This document shows positions 1 to 12,390 of a DNA stretch of 64,000 nt, in pieces. How positions within the stretch are numbered: position 1 is the stretch's first letter; every line of letters begins with the position of its first letter. The stretch covers positions 11,797,501-11,861,500 of the forward strand of contig OX327693.1 of assembly GCA_946807835.1 (NCBI GenBank), in the 5' to 3' direction. This DNA is from Ailanthus altissimus (Eukaryota; Streptophyta; Magnoliopsida; Sapindales; Simaroubaceae). The notes beneath the pieces were generated by a model. That model was given only the letters and a program-made list of their open reading frames with translations. It was not told the origin of the DNA and ran no database searches. The translations under genes and the position numbers were made by a program.

Positions 1-205
1 TTTTTAAAAACTATTAGTATGGAGATGCATTTTAATATCTAATTCTTATGATAGGTAATTTTTTCAAAAGTGTCAAATGCAAGGATTTGTAAATTTATAA
101 AAGATATTTTCAAGGGACTTTAAAGATAAAGAAGGGAATTAAAATTATTTTATGATGAAATATAAATAAATTTATAATACAAAACATAAATACTAAAAAT
201 AATAT

Positions 206-460
206 TTAAGAGGCACGATCTTTCATGTACATAAAATAATTATAATTATGAGGTAAGGCCTTCCATTTATTAGTAGTATTGAGGAGACATAACCTTCCAT
301 TGATAATAATGAGAAGACATAACTTTTCATAGATTAATAATGAGGAGGCATGGCCTTCCATAAGATAATAATAGTGATGAGGCATAGCCTTCCATAAGAT
401 GATAATAATGAGAAAGCACAGCCTTTCATATAACAATGAGGAGGCATAATTTTTCATATA
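206..460. repeat. Degenerate minisatellite, units of about 20-35 bp
   Basis: About eight imperfect copies of a phrase close to GAGGAGGCATGGCCTTCCAT, separated by short AT-rich spacers such as AAGATAATAATAATGA. The phrase recurs near 211, 252, 283, 311, 341, 378, 411 and 438. The minus strand stays open for 83 codons only because the repeat lacks stops in that frame; the translation is itself repetitive (SSLL..EKLCLLI) and is not credible as a protein. Confidence 0.7.
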
Positions 461-1033
461 AATAAGTAATTAAAAAAATACATTCAAAACATTTGATATA
501 TAACTTCCGATTCTAAATTAATGAGATTAATTATTAGAACTATAGGTTCCAATTTATTAATTTTGTTATACAATCTTTAGGTTGCATATAGAATATTCAA
601 ATTTAAAAGAATAGACATAATATAAATACAATATAATTGATGTATAATATTATCTTTATTTTTTTATGTAGAAGATCCAAATAAATGGGAATCACGACGC
701 ATACTCATAAGAATTATATTATACAATAATATAAATATAATATAAATAATAGTTAAATATAAATAAAACATGTAGAAATAAAGGAATAAAGTAAGTCAAA
801 AATTTAATATAAAAGTTAAAAATTAAACTTATTCAAAAATTATGCTGATAACGTGTTATAAAATGAATAAAAATGTAAAAATTAAAAATAATATATTAAA
901 AAAAATTTATAAAAATTTAAAAAATATTAAAAATAAATAAATTACAAAAAAGACTGTACACATATTTATAGACAAATGAAATGATAGAATTTACTAAAAT
1001 ACCCCCTCTCCACCGCCTCAACAAAACCGACTT

Positions 1034-1036
<3 letters not shown>
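461..1036. other. AT-rich intergenic DNA, possible old copia LTR edge
   Basis: No credible reading frame. On the minus strand, positions 866-845 read TTTATAACACGTTATCAGC, a phrase that often marks the end of a copia LTR and the primer site in plants. No partner LTR was found, so this is only a hint of a retrotransposon remnant that may extend beyond the left edge. Confidence 0.3.

Positions 1037-1076
<40 letters not shown>
1037..1076. repeat. (AT)20 microsatellite
   Basis: Forty uninterrupted bases of alternating AT. It is flanked by complementary words (AAAACCGACTT on the left, GAAGTCGGCTTT on the right), so the whole of 1023-1095 can fold into a hairpin with the AT tract as stem and loop. 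Confidence 0.95.
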
Positions 1077-1079
<3 letters not shown>

Positions 1080-2890
1080 ATGAAGTCGGCTTTAGTAATG
1101 GCTACTGAATGTTAAAAGTCGTCGTTCGAAATTAAATAAGTCCAGGTGAAGCCGATTTATGTGCAGAAAAATCAATTGATCAAAATCGGTCTATGAAATT
1201 AAAAATTGAAAATTGGCAAGTCAACAGTACAAAGAACTTTTTTTAAAGAAGCCTATTTTTATGAAATTTATAATCCTAATAGCATAAAATAGAAATCAGC
1301 CATGATAAATCATTTGCATGATTTGAAATTGAAGATGATTTTTTAGCCGATTTTTTCCTATGAATTCCTTGCTAAGTTGGCTTTTCACCTAATATTTTCT
1401 GGTTAAGCCGAATTTTCACCTATTATTCTCAAGAATTCCACATTAAGCCGATTTCCTTATTTAATTCATAGAAAGTGCAACTACCAAGCTGACTTTTCTA
1501 TAATTCATGATATAAGAGATTTTTAATCTGCAATTGCTTGGCTGAAGTAAGTTTGCGTCAACAAGTAGGATTTAAAGTAGGCTTTATTAAGTCTTAATAA
1601 AATATTTTTTTATGATTGACTTGCTGGGGTATTATTGATGTCGGTTTAAAAAATATACACAAGCTTATTTAAGTTCTTTTTTTTATATATACATTAATAT
1701 ATGCCCAATTGGATATTAGGTTTATATTTAGTGCCTATTAACATAAGAAATCTTATTTGATTATAATTATTTTTTCTTTTAAATTAGGATTAGAGTAAAT
1801 TTTGAGAAGCCTATATAGTGTAATTATTGATTATGAGTAAAATATCTTTTTTAATCCAATCAATTGTAAGTGATTAAAAATGTTTGCACGAATTATAATT
1901 ATTATATTATTGAGTTGAATGATAAATTATAATAAATAAATAAACTCTATATAAAAACTTTTTTTTTTATTGTAATTCATCGTTCAATTCAATAATACAA
2001 TAATTATAACTTTCTTTCCATTTATCTTTCTCTCGTTTATAATTTTTGATTCAATATTCTTATCTTTGCTTGTGATTAATTAGTCTTATTGTTAAATTTT
2101 GCATATTCTTCTCTATAAAGTAATTTAGATTATACAATTCGTTCAGTAATTTACAATTCAAGTTTATTTTAAATCTCACTCAACGTAAGTAAAATTTAAT
2201 CTTATTTATCAAAAATTAATTTCAATTCTTCAAAGATTTGAGGTAATTCATATTTTAAAGTAAAACACCAGATATACACTAATCCAATCCCTTAATTTTA
2301 TCCGCAAACAATGCTTCTTTTCTCGCTTTGGATATCGCTACACTTACACTTTGCAAATGGGATTTCAAGTTTTTTCACATCATAATTTTTGGTATGCATA
2401 TCTTAAAGGATTATCCTAATTCTAATTTTCAATATTACTTTTTCAAGTTAGAAAAACTCTCTCAAACAATTTATACATTTAAGAATATCGCACTTATCAA
2501 ATCCCCCTCCCGGTTTTTTTTTTTTAAAAAAAAAAACTCGTTTACGTAGGTCTCATTCGTTGGTCAATTGACTCAATATTTGCTAGTGCATACAGTTGAT
2601 TAACACTCAATATTTTTTATTTATTCGGTTAAATAGAGCTGCACAAATTGAATTTATTTGGTAGCTTAATCATGACTAAATTTTATTTCCCTGCAGATAA
2701 TTGCTTTTCAAAGTTGTTCTTTATCCTTCCTATCAATTGATATACAAGAAGGGATGCCTTAATTCTTGGCGTTCGGTCTTTTGCAATTATTAAGGAAAAA
2801 AAAGCGAGAAAAAAATTTTGAAAAAGGTATTTGACAACTATTACTCATGTGAGTAGCAAGGTTGATTTCTATGGGAAGAATAAAAGCTTC
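1077..2890. other. AT-rich spacer with scattered AGCCGATTT words
   Basis: Between 1085 and 1530 the words AAGCCGATTT, AAGTTGGCTTTT, TAAGCCGAATTT and AAGCTGACTTTT recur six to eight times at irregular spacing, as in a very decayed tandem array. From 1680 to 2890 there are only AT-rich tracts, including a poly-T/poly-A stretch near 2512-2536. Short open frames here have no recognisable content. Confidence 0.5.
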
Positions 2891-2914
2891 CGAAGATGAA
2901 ATGTGTTGACCATT

Positions 2915-2920
2915 TTTATT
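2915..2920 (-). terminator. Candidate polyadenylation signal of the HSF gene
   Basis: The minus strand reads AATAAA about 310 bases beyond the HSF stop codon, inside a U-rich context. The intervening 2921-3230 has no long frame and would be the 3' untranslated region. Plant signals are loose, so this is only a plausible 3' end. Confidence 0.35.
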
Positions 2921-3230
2921 ACAAGAAACAAATAGATCAGGAAGCAAATGGCTATACAAGACGGAATCATGTCATCAAATTAATCGCTAAATAGGTGTTA
3001 AAATGTATAATATGATTGATTACACAACTTACTCATTGATGCCGCACAGCACAAGTATAGCAGTTTTCAGAACTACACCACTCAGGCAACTGTTAACAAT
3101 TAACTGCAACCGCTGGAATTACTGGCAATTAGCACACTTCCAATATTCACAAAATCTGAATTTCACTGAACATGGAAAGAACTGGGGGAAGCTTCTATAT
3201 ACCTTTTGCTGAGGTTTAAGACTTTGATCC

Positions 3231-4466
3231 TCAAAGAGTGAGCAGCTCTATATTCTTAGAATTTCTGGATATTCCTTGACCTGACCTTCTATCTTCCTGA
3301 TCTTCATATGGATTTTCCCTATAACTAGAACTTGCCTCTTCATTATCTGAAGAACCTGGTCTTTCAGTAAGGAATTGTTCCCAAAATACATCATTTACTA
3401 GAACTGGGGCAGCTGCAGGCCCTGGATTGGTATTTGGGGTTTCTTGTGAAGAAGATAGGGAGGCATCCTCATTCACCAGATTCCTCTTACTGGGAAATAA
3501 TCTAGCATCAGATTCTTTATTATTGGAATTATACCTCAACTCTGTGGCTTTGGAAATATCGTTACTTGGTTGGGGCATCCTAGATGAATAATGCTCTTTA
3601 TTGACTTGCACAGGGGAAGATGCCAGTGTTAGATTCAAGTGGCATGAAACATGACCATCAACTTCTTCATTAGAAGTCAGTCTCTGCTGCAAGGAATCCA
3701 CTCTTGGGTTGTCATTTGCCAGTACTTTTCGTGAGAAAGATGAGTCCATCTTAAATGTAAAAGATACCCCAGAATCTGAAAGTTCAAATCTTTCAGGCAC
3801 ATATAAATTGTCTTGTGTTCTTGTGTGTACATCTTTTGGCTCTGCTTCAGATATTTTCTTCTGTGGACTGCCCCCATCTTCATTGGAGCTCTGTCTGCTA
3901 TGCGAAACCAAGTAAATATCAGAAACAGCTGGCGATAATTCTAGCCTCAGCTTATTTGAGAAATCTTGGTGGAAAACATTCCCAAACTCAGCTATAGAAC
4001 AGCTATTGTTGTCCAAAAGACTACTTTCCACAGCTGCCTTCGATTGATCAACTTGTGGTTTTCTTCTTTTCTTATTATATGCCGAGAAATCCATAGACTC
4101 AATTTTTCGAGCAAGATGTTCAACAAAAGTAGGGTTCTGAACAGCTTTTTGCAAGAAGGTTAACAAATTCTCCTGCCTCTGCTTCATATTATCAACACGC
4201 TGTATCAGGTCTTCCAACTGAAGTTTTGCAGCAGACTGTTGCTGTTTGAACCTTAAATTATTTGCCTCCAGTGCTGCTTTCTCATGTGAAAGCCTCTCTA
4301 TTTCTTCCTCAAGTGTCACTCTCTCAGGATCCACTGACGAACTCTGAGGGTGACTGTGGCTGTGAATAGGTTTCCTGCGGTGGATGTTTTTAAGAAGATG
4401 CTTCTTATCCTTGACAAAATCTTCATTTGCAAATTCCCACCTCTCAGGATCAACTTTTCGGAATCC
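3231..4466 (-). CDS. HSFA5: Heat stress transcription factor A5-like, exon 2
   Basis: Encodes residues 82-492 of a 492-residue class A HSF, a trimeric nuclear activator-type factor that binds nGAAn elements. The exon opens at an AG acceptor (intron ends TTTGTTGCAG) with GFRKVDPERWEFANEDF, the second half of the DNA-binding domain (to about 111). A bZIP-like HR-A/B oligomerisation coiled coil follows (about 131-191), with the long spacing typical of class A. Next come NPTFVEHLARKIESM and the nuclear-localisation cluster NKKRRK (212-217). An aromatic/acidic AHA-type motif DVFWEQFL lies near 440-447, and the leucine-rich tail ends ELLTL. The LRLELSPAVSDI and LNLTLASS blocks match what I remember of A5 proteins better than A4. 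In tomato and Arabidopsis, HsfA5 is known to bind HsfA4 and repress it. The stop is TGA at 3233-3231. I see no frameshift or stop inside. Confidence 0.93.
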   Translation of the reverse strand, partial: GFRKVDPERWEFANEDFVKDKKHLLKNIHRRKPIHSHSHPQSSSVDPERVTLEEEIERLSHEKAALEANNLRFKQQQSAAKLQLEDLIQRVDNMKQRQENLLTFLQKAVQNPTFVEHLARKIESMDFSAYNKKRRKPQVDQSKAAVESSLLDNNSCSIAEFGNVFHQDFSNKLRLELSPAVSDIYLVSHSRQSSNEDGGSPQKKISEAEPKDVHTRTQDNLYVPERFELSDSGVSFTFKMDSSFSRKVLANDNPRVDSLQQRLTSNEEVDGHVSCHLNLTLASSPVQVNKEHYSSRMPQPSNDISKATELRYNSNNKESDARLFPSKRNLVNEDASLSSSQETPNTNPGPAAAPVLVNDVFWEQFLTERPGSSDNEEASSSYRENPYEDQEDRRSGQGISRNSKNIELLTL

Positions 4467-6652
4467 CTGCAACAAATCATATCCATAAATGCACAATTAA
4501 ATCATACTTAGGATCTCAGATCTGTGCCATATGAATCAACTTAATGAACAAAACATTAGAAAGAGAAGAGGGAAGGGGAGGCCAAAGTTTAGGAGCTTCA
4601 GAAGCTCACACACGTGAGACAATAGAAAATAAACACAAAAGATATAGAACTTCACAAAAATGGCCCGTTTTAGTCTATTGGTGGCAACCAACAAAGCATA
4701 GCATTCAAAACAAAGGATTACCCAGATATCTCTAAAAAATTACTATCCATGATGACACGAATAAATTTCATCAAAAGGGAAGAAAAATCAAGAACATTGA
4801 CCAACATTTAGTTTTATTGTTGCAAGTTATACACACCTTGAGACAAAAAGAAGATATATGAATAAATTTTACAAGGTAAACACCAAAAGCGGATTCAAGA
4901 CAGCCTAACATGAGGCCAAAAGAAAACAAAACCACAAATCATTTTCTTCTAAGTTCTGATCAATGCTCATGCACAAGTAAAAACAAATTCTTCTGTCAAT
5001 TTCAATGAATTTTCAGGACACAGAAGGGAGAGAGCGGAAGGTGTACTGCATTGCTGCCAATAAGCAGATTGTTGAATCCAAGGGCAATCTGACTTTATGT
5101 TTGTCTTTTTATTTTATTGATTCTGCATATGAAAATAATGCACATGACAAATAGAGATTACAACAATATATGCAATAAATCTGCCTCCTGATTTGACTAA
5201 CATAAATAACCAAGTTTTATGAATATTTACAAAATTATAAAAACGTAACAAAGTTGGTGTTAGATTGCTCAAATGATACAAATGAAACAGATTAAAATGA
5301 AGTCAAGAAAAAGATTTGTAACAGAGCATCATAATAACATATAAGAAATAACAACAAAATGTACCACTGGTCATTCTAACAAAAATTGTAAGTTTCTAAA
5401 TACCATGGATGGCAACAAAAGATTAATTTCGATCTAATGTAGTGCATACACATTAAAAATTTCTTGATTCTTGAGCTTATCAATGGGGATCAGACATGGA
5501 CCCAGTAGCAGTATGAAAGTACCTTTACAGCCAACTAGGGTCAGCTGGTCCAGATTTAGCTGGACTGCACATAAACAATACAACGAAAATTACAGGTAAA
5601 TGTTTTTACCAAATACCCACAATTTTGATATAACAGTTCCAATAATCATTTACAGAGCTATACTGCATGACTTCCACACATTAGCAACACAGTTTTATTA
5701 AGTATTCTCCCAACATCATGATTGAGCTTTGAGGTCGTGCCCCTAGCTTATGTCATGCAGGTAATGGTACATACTAATGCTGAAGTATACATAACTTGAT
5801 GAGGGAATTTTGGAGCTAGGATGACAAACTTATTGATGTTTACAAGTAATGCTTGGTTATGGAAAGGATAAAAAGAAGGAAACCATGGCCAGCTATTGTT
5901 AGTCTTGTTGGTGGCAGCATAAGCATTAGCAGTAAATGAAGTCTATTATCATTGTATTATATCTAAATGCTTGTCTGCATATTTCTAACCAAAGGGAGTG
6001 GGCATTCTGAGAGAACTCTAATCAAACAGACTGAACCATCTAGGGCTTATCTCTATTGAACCACACTGTAGCAAACAACATACTCAAATCAAATGATAGA
6101 TGATATACATCTAGGACCACAGAGATATATGTGGTATGCTAACCTTTGACATGATTACAGGAGGTTGGTGTTGTCCCAACATTTGTTCTGAACAAAGAAA
6201 AGAAAAAAGAACATGGTTTTGGTTGCTCTAGTGAGGACAATTAAGCAATTTCTGCAGTCAGCTTTTATCTGAAGTACCTGTCAAAACCACACCCACATTA
6301 CCCAAGTAATCCATATTCATGACCACACTGATCATAATAAATAAAAATTCTCCTAAAATAGCAACAGCCATGACGTTCTGAAGGTGTGATTGATAGTTTC
6401 AAGGAAATTTTGTCCTGCTTCAATTTGTAATTTTTCATTGCTTCCTTTCTACCCAAATACTCAAGCCATCAAATATTTTCATCAAATTCCAGGATTTTCA
6501 TTCTTAAACGAGGCCAAATGATCATTACCACTGGTCATCACAGGTCATGAACCTAATCACAAGATCGATTTTACATATTTTAAATGATTTCAACCACAGA
6601 AACCAAAACTGTTTATAAAGCTTTAGGGACTAGGATCTAACAATTTAGTTTT

Positions 6653-6838
6653 TGTTGAAATGTATACGGTATTCGGTATATATTTATGGTTAATATCATA
6701 GAATAGGAAATAGATTGATAACCTTACAATTAAGATTGATTGACCTCCCAAATAAGAATACTAGCTTTTGCTATATAATGTTATATTTTCTTCATTATCA
6801 ACACATTCAAGCATTCTTCTCCTCAGTGTTTATTTTCA
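6653..6838 (+). repeat. 5' LTR of the intronic copia
   Basis: Begins TGTTGAAATG and ends TTTTCA directly before the primer-binding site. It contains the CTATATAATG TATA-like word that also occurs in the partner LTR. Confidence 0.9.
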
Positions 6839-7392
6839 TGGTATCAAAACCATAAGGTTCTTAGCCTCTTTTCTGCTTCTCTGTTAGCTGGTGAAATCGA
6901 GTCAGTATTTTCAGGTACTGTTCATAGACCAAAATTTCACTGAAACCTTATTTTCAGTCACAGAGCCGTGCAAGGTTCTTCGGTTTTTCATTTTGGCCAT
7001 ATCAGTATACATTTCGGCAAACTGAACAGTTTTCTAATCACTGTTCATCACTGCTGGTTACTATTCCGATTCTATTCATTGCCACCAGACGTCCATCCAT
7101 TGTCCAACTTAGATCCCGCCCATTTTACAGCACATTACTGTACACCACCATAGCCAGCGACCTCAGACAACGCCAACGACCCATTCTGTGGCAACCCGAC
7201 GTCAATCGGCCATTGGACGTCAATTTGCTTCTCCGACACGTGTGAGCTATCACTACCGGTGCCACTTTCTTCAAACGGTGTTGGCGAGCAAAACCTTGCC
7301 GTCACCATCACTCGCCAAAAAACTACCACTGCCGTCGGAAAATTGCTTCTATGTTATCCGCAAGTTTTTTTTTATCTGATCTATGAGTCAAT

Positions 7393-8330
7393 ATGACTTC
7401 TGAAATCTTCAGAGTAGGTTCTGCCTTTTCCTTTAGTTCATTTCCTGCTATTTCTATTGAAAAATTGGTAGAAAGCATTAATTATATCTCATGGACCGCT
7501 TCTGTTGAATTATAGTGTATGGGACATGGTCTGGAGGATCATTTAACTACACAAGTTATAGAATTAAAGGACAAAGATACAACTGAGTGGAAAAAAATTG
7601 ATGCCTTACTATGCAATCAGTTATGGCAGACAATCGACCCTTAATTGTATTTATCTATAAAGCTTACAGAACTTATTTTGATATCTAGAATCAGGTTAAG
7701 TTGTTATATACTAATGACATTCAAATGTTATATTCTGTTATCTCAACTCTTGTCAATCTGAAACAACAGGGTATGGACATGTCTGAATTCCTTATCCGAA
7801 TGGCATCTCTCAAGATTGAATTCAACTCCCTCCTACCGATTGGTAAAATTGTCATCGAAGATCTTGCACAGCGGGATAAGTTTTTTATGGTTCTGACCCT
7901 AGCCTCTATCGATTCTAAGTTTTCACCAATTCGAGATCAGATCCTTGCTAGTGCAGCTATTCCCTCTCTGGATGAGGTGTTTGCTTGGCTCCTTCGTGTT
8001 TCTACTCCAGGCCATATTCTCGGATCATCTGCAGTTGACTCCTCAATCTTGGCCTCTCACTCTCAGTCACAGAGTTCTTCTAAAGGCGAACAAGGCGATC
8101 GCAGCAAAAATCACCCCAAGTGTAGTTATTATCATCATTTGGGCTATACTCGAAAAAAATGTTACAAGTTGTATGGCCAACCTCCTCGAGCTGCTAATCT
8201 TGCTCAAACTAATCAGTCTGACACCCTGAACAGTTAGTCTACATCCTGGACTATTACTAGTGCCGTCTATGAGGATTATCTTAAGTATCAAGCAGCTAAG
8301 TAGTCTGCCACCTCCATTGCTCTCATTGCC
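7393..8330 (+). pseudogene. copia gag remnant
   Basis: Starts MTSEIFRVGS and carries the copia gag phrase SVEL*CMGHGLEDHLT, with a TAG where Trp is expected. It then shifts frame into a 178-codon open stretch (7701-8237) with the UBN2-type capsid core (NLKQQGMDMSEFLIRMASLK). The zinc knuckle is decayed: CSYYHHLGYTRKKC has Tyr for the second Cys and for the His. The product would package element RNA; this copy cannot. Confidence 0.85.
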
Positions 8331-8364
8331 AATATTGGTAATTCCGTTGCCTGCCTTACTCAAT

Positions 8365-11300
8365 CTTCCTCTCTAGATCTGTGGGTCCTTGATTCTGGTG
8401 CCTCAAATCATATGTCTGGTAAACTTTCTTGTATTTCTAAATCTGGATCATTATAATCTATCACTTTAGCTAATAGATCCAAAACCATTACTAAAGCAAT
8501 TGGCCGTGCACACCTTCTGCCTTCTTTGCCTTTAGACTCTGTTCATTATATTCCATAATGTCCTTTTAATTTTATCTCTGTCAATAAATTCACTCGCTCT
8601 AAAACAGTGCAATCACTTTTATTAATAACTCGATTCTTATACAAGATCGCAGTATGGAACAAATGATTGGCACAGGTCGTGAGTCACAGGGGTTCTATCT
8701 GAGTATTCCTCAACCATCTGTTGCATGCACTGTCACTGAATCACCAGTACTTCTTCATAATCGTCTAGGACATTTAAATCTATTAAAGCTTCGAAAAATG
8801 GTTCTAGGTCTCTCTAGTTTATCGTCTTTCAATTGTGAGTCTTGTCAGTTTAGAAAACACTCTCGTGGATCGTTTCCAAGGCATGTCAATAATCGGATTG
8901 CGTCCCCTTTTAAATTAGTTCATTCAAATGTCTAGGGTCCTAATCGAGTTTTGTCTATTTTAGGTTTTAAATACTTTACTACGTTTATTGATGATTATTC
9001 GCGTTCTACTTAGTTACTTTTAATGAAAAAATTGTTCTAAATTATTTTTCTTTTTTGAATCTTTTTGTTCTGAAATTAAGACACAATTCTCTACTACTAT
9101 TCGTATGTTGCATAGTGATAATGCACGTGAATATTTTTCTGCTCCTTTTACTAAATTTACGTCTTCTCAGGGCATTTTACATTAGTCTTCCTGTGTCTAC
9201 TCTACAACAAAATAGATTTGCCAAGCGTAAGAACAAACATCTCATTAAAACTGCCCGCACTTTACTTATACACAATAATGTTCCTCTCCGTTTTTGGGTT
9301 AATGTTGTTCTTACTGCTTGCTTTTTAATAAATCGAATGCCCTTATCTGTGTTACAACATCAGGTCCTTCATTCTGTTCTGTATCCTGATCACCATTGTT
9401 TCCTCCTCCGCCGCGTGTCTTTGATTGACATGTTTTGTCCATGTCTTATCCCCTGGTCAAAACAAATTATCCGATCGGTTTATCAAAAATGTCTTTTTCT
9501 TGGCTACTTACGTCTTCAAAATGGATATAAGTGTTATTCTCCTAACACCCGACGTTATTTCCTTTCTGCTGATGTCACATTTTTTTAGTCTTCCCCTTTC
9601 TTTTCTTCCTCTGCTACAGAAAATACGTCCATCACAGAGGTTCTTCCAGTTCCTTATATTATTCCTTCTCCTGAGTCAAACATTGAACCTGTCCCTGTCC
9701 CTGTCTCACAGTCTGATCCTCCCACCGGAGATTCTCCCTCTTCGGCTCATGATAGTCTTGTTTCTTTTGATCCTGCAAGTGATGACAGTGATACCGCTCC
9801 TAAGGCTCTTGAGGTTCCCGTTGACTTACTTCTTGCTCCAGATTTCTCTCCTACTAAGGTCCTACCACCTGCTAACCAATTTTCAATTGTTGTTCGTAAA
9901 GATATACACTCCACTTGTAACCTTCATCCTATATACAACTTTCTTAGTTATCATTGATTATCTTTACCATACTATGCATGCCTTTGTATTTACTTTATCC
10001 TTTGTCTCTGTCCCTACCACTCTCCGTGATGCTCTTTCACATCCTAAGTGGAGTCAAGCAATAGTTGAGAAAATAATTGCTTTGCACAATAATGGTACAT
10101 GGGAATTAGTCCAGTTGAACTCCGACCACTCCACCGTTGGTTGTCGATGGGTTTATACTATCAAGGTTAGACCCAATGGTCAGGTTGATAGGTTAAAAGC
10201 AAAGTTGGTTGCTAAGGGGTAGACTTAGACTTATGGCCTGGATTATTATGAGACTTTCTCTCCTATGACCAAAATGTCATTTGTTCGGTTGTTCTTATTT
10301 ATGGCTACTATTCGCCAATGGCCTTTGCACCAACTTGACATCAAAAATGCATTTCTTCATGGTGAACTTCAAAAAGAAATCTATATGGAGCAACCACCTA
10401 ACTTTGTTGCTTAGAGGGAGTCTAGTTTAGTATGTTAACTTCGCCGCTCATTATATGGTTTAAAACTATCTCTTTGTGCCTGATTTGGTCGTTTTAGCAT
10501 GATTCAAAGTGAGTCAAATTGCTCTGTTTTCTATAAGCATACAACACAAGGACACAGCATATATCTGGTGATCTACGTTGACGATATTGTCATTATAGGA
10601 AGTGATCAAGATGGTATTAAGCAATTAAAAAATCACTTGTTCAATCATTTTTAGACTAAAAATTTAGGATTGCTCAGATACTTTCTTAGTATAGAGGTTG
10701 CTCAATCAAGCTTTGAGATTGCTATCTCCCAGAGAAAATATGCTTTGGATATTCTAGAAGAAACAGGGATGTTGGACTGCAGACCTCTAAACTCTCCTAT
10801 GGATTCTAATACTAAACTCCTACCTGGATAGGGGGAGCTTCTTGCAAAACTTGGGAGATATCGAAGACTAGTTGGTAAGCTTAATTATCTCACCATCACA
10901 CAGCCTTATATTTCCTTTTCGATCAGTGTTGTCAGTTAGTTTCTACAGTTTCCATGTGATAGTCATTGAAATGCAGTTACCCAAATCTTACAGTATATCA
11001 AGCGTGCACCAAGAAAATATTTGCTATATGAGAATAAGGGTCATACACAGGTAGTTGAATACTCATATGCTGATTGAGCAGGTTCTCCATCAGATAGATG
11101 TTCTACTGCTGGGTATTATGTTCTTATTGAAGGAAACCTTGTATCATAGAAAAGTAAGAAACAAGAAGTTGTTGCCAGGTCAACCGCAAAAGCAGAATAT
11201 CGTGTCATGGCCTTAGCAACATGTGAGCTTATATGGTTGAAACAGTTGATCCAATAATTGAAATTTGCAGACATATCATAAATGAAATTACTTTGTGCTA

Positions 11301-11520
11301 ATCAAACTGCACTTCACATTTCATCCAACCCGATATTTCATTAAAAAACTAAGCATATAGAGATTGATTGTTACTTTATTTGAGAGAAAATTTTGTCTGG
11401 CTGTATTTCCATAAGTCATGTTTGCTCAAACGACCAGCTAGCAGACATACTTACTAAATCTCTCAAGAATCCTCGAATTAATTTTATTTGTAACAAACTT
11501 GGCGCTATGATTTATATGCT
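8365..11520 (+). pseudogene. copia pol remnant (protease, integrase, RT, RNase H)
   Basis: The protease active site DSGASNHM lies at about 8392-8415. The integrase zinc finger follows at about 8755-8860 (HNRLGHLNLLKL then CESCQFRKH). The RT begins with DALSHPKWSQAI..ALHNNGTWELV (10029-10120) and has its catalytic YVDDIVIIGSD near 10570-10605. RNase H follows (EYSYAD near 11057, then [14 protein letters not shown]). Many TAG codons stand where CAG or TGG is expected, along with several frameshifts. An open stretch at 9425-10222 mostly reads the wrong frame before joining the RT. Confidence 0.9.
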
Positions 11521-11536
11521 CCAGCTTGAGGGAGGA

Positions 11537-11721
11537 TGCTGAAATCTATATGGTATTCAGTATATATTTATGGTTAATATCATAGAAGAGGAAACAGGTT
11601 AATAACCTTACAATTAAGATTGATTGACTTCCAAATAGAAATGCTAACTTTACCTATATAATGTTGTATTTTCTTCATTATCAATACACACAAGTATTCT
11701 TCTTCTCTCTATTTGTTTTCA
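11537..11721 (+). repeat. 3' LTR of the intronic copia
   Basis: Begins TGCTGAAATC after the polypurine tract and ends GTTTTCA. It pairs with 6653-6838 along its whole length with one single-base gap. Confidence 0.9.
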
Positions 11722-12234
11722 ATTTTAAATTTTCAAAACTATCAACTACATGAACAAAAATGAAAAATAGAAAGGAAACAACTAGTTAAAGATTATACTT
11801 ATCCATAGAATGGATTTTTGATTCTGCGGTTCGCTCAAGGAATGTTTAATAAAGATGCAACCTGTTTATGTGGTGTGTACGCATATTTGCACAGGTATTA
11901 CATGTAACTGGAAACCAACAAAGCTAAAAAAACTAACCTATCTATTATAACATGTATTTGAAGACAAAGCATCACATTTCATTACTTAAAATACAAAACA
12001 AAACTTATTGTAACATTTTTTTCATAGGCAAGGGTCTTCTAAGGAATGTCTTGCAAAAGCCTAGGTGGACACATAAAACACCCCATCTTCATCATAGAAG
12101 TCCTAGGAACTTACAACGGCCACCACTAAGAGTGCAATATTAAGGACCGACACAAATGCACAAAGTAGGGAAAGAAATAGTGTATATTAAGAAGAAGGGT
12201 ATGAACTGAGCGAGAACTACAAAGGCCTATGATG

Positions 12235-12390
12235 CCTTAGCAGTTACCACTACCTCGACACAAGCAGCTCCAAGAAAATTTCACAAACCAATACAGCATC
12301 TTTACTTTTAAAAAGTCTTAGCAGTTACCACCACCCTGACATAAGCAGCTTCAAGAAAATTTCACAATCTAATACAGCATCATTACTTTT
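12235..12390. repeat. 81-bp tandem duplication in the HSFA5 intron
   Basis: Two copies starting at 12235 and 12316 share CTTAGCAGTTACCAC, AAGCAGCT and CAAGAAAATTTCACAA, then TACAGCATC. They differ at several positions. The effect on splicing is unknown. Confidence 0.8.

Larger units (their letters stand above)
6653..11721 (+). mobile_element. Degenerate Ty1/copia element inside the HSFA5 intron
   Basis: A short-LTR copia element in the opposite orientation to the host gene. The LTRs are 6653-6838 and 11537-11721, both with TG..CA ends. A hand alignment gives about 26 differences over 186 bases, so it is not recent. The primer-binding site is TGGTATCAAAAC at 6839, the usual initiator-tRNA-Met type with one or two changes. 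The polypurine tract is TTGAGGGAGGA at 11526-11536. The flanking pentamers are GTTTT (6648-6652) and ATTTT (11722-11726 after shared AT), a target duplication with one mismatch. Domain order is gag, protease, integrase, RT, RNase H, all broken. Confidence 0.93.

Noticed and set aside
4467..4496. Start of HSF exon 2 at the ATG giving MCIYGYDLLQ
   Set aside because: These ten codons lie in the intron; GTTGCAG acceptor and the conserved QLNTY|GFRK join to exon 1 fix the exon edge at 4466.
9425..10222. 265-codon open frame as one protein
   Set aside because: Its first two thirds read a frame shifted from copia integrase/spacer; only the last part (DALSHPKWSQ...) is genuine RT.
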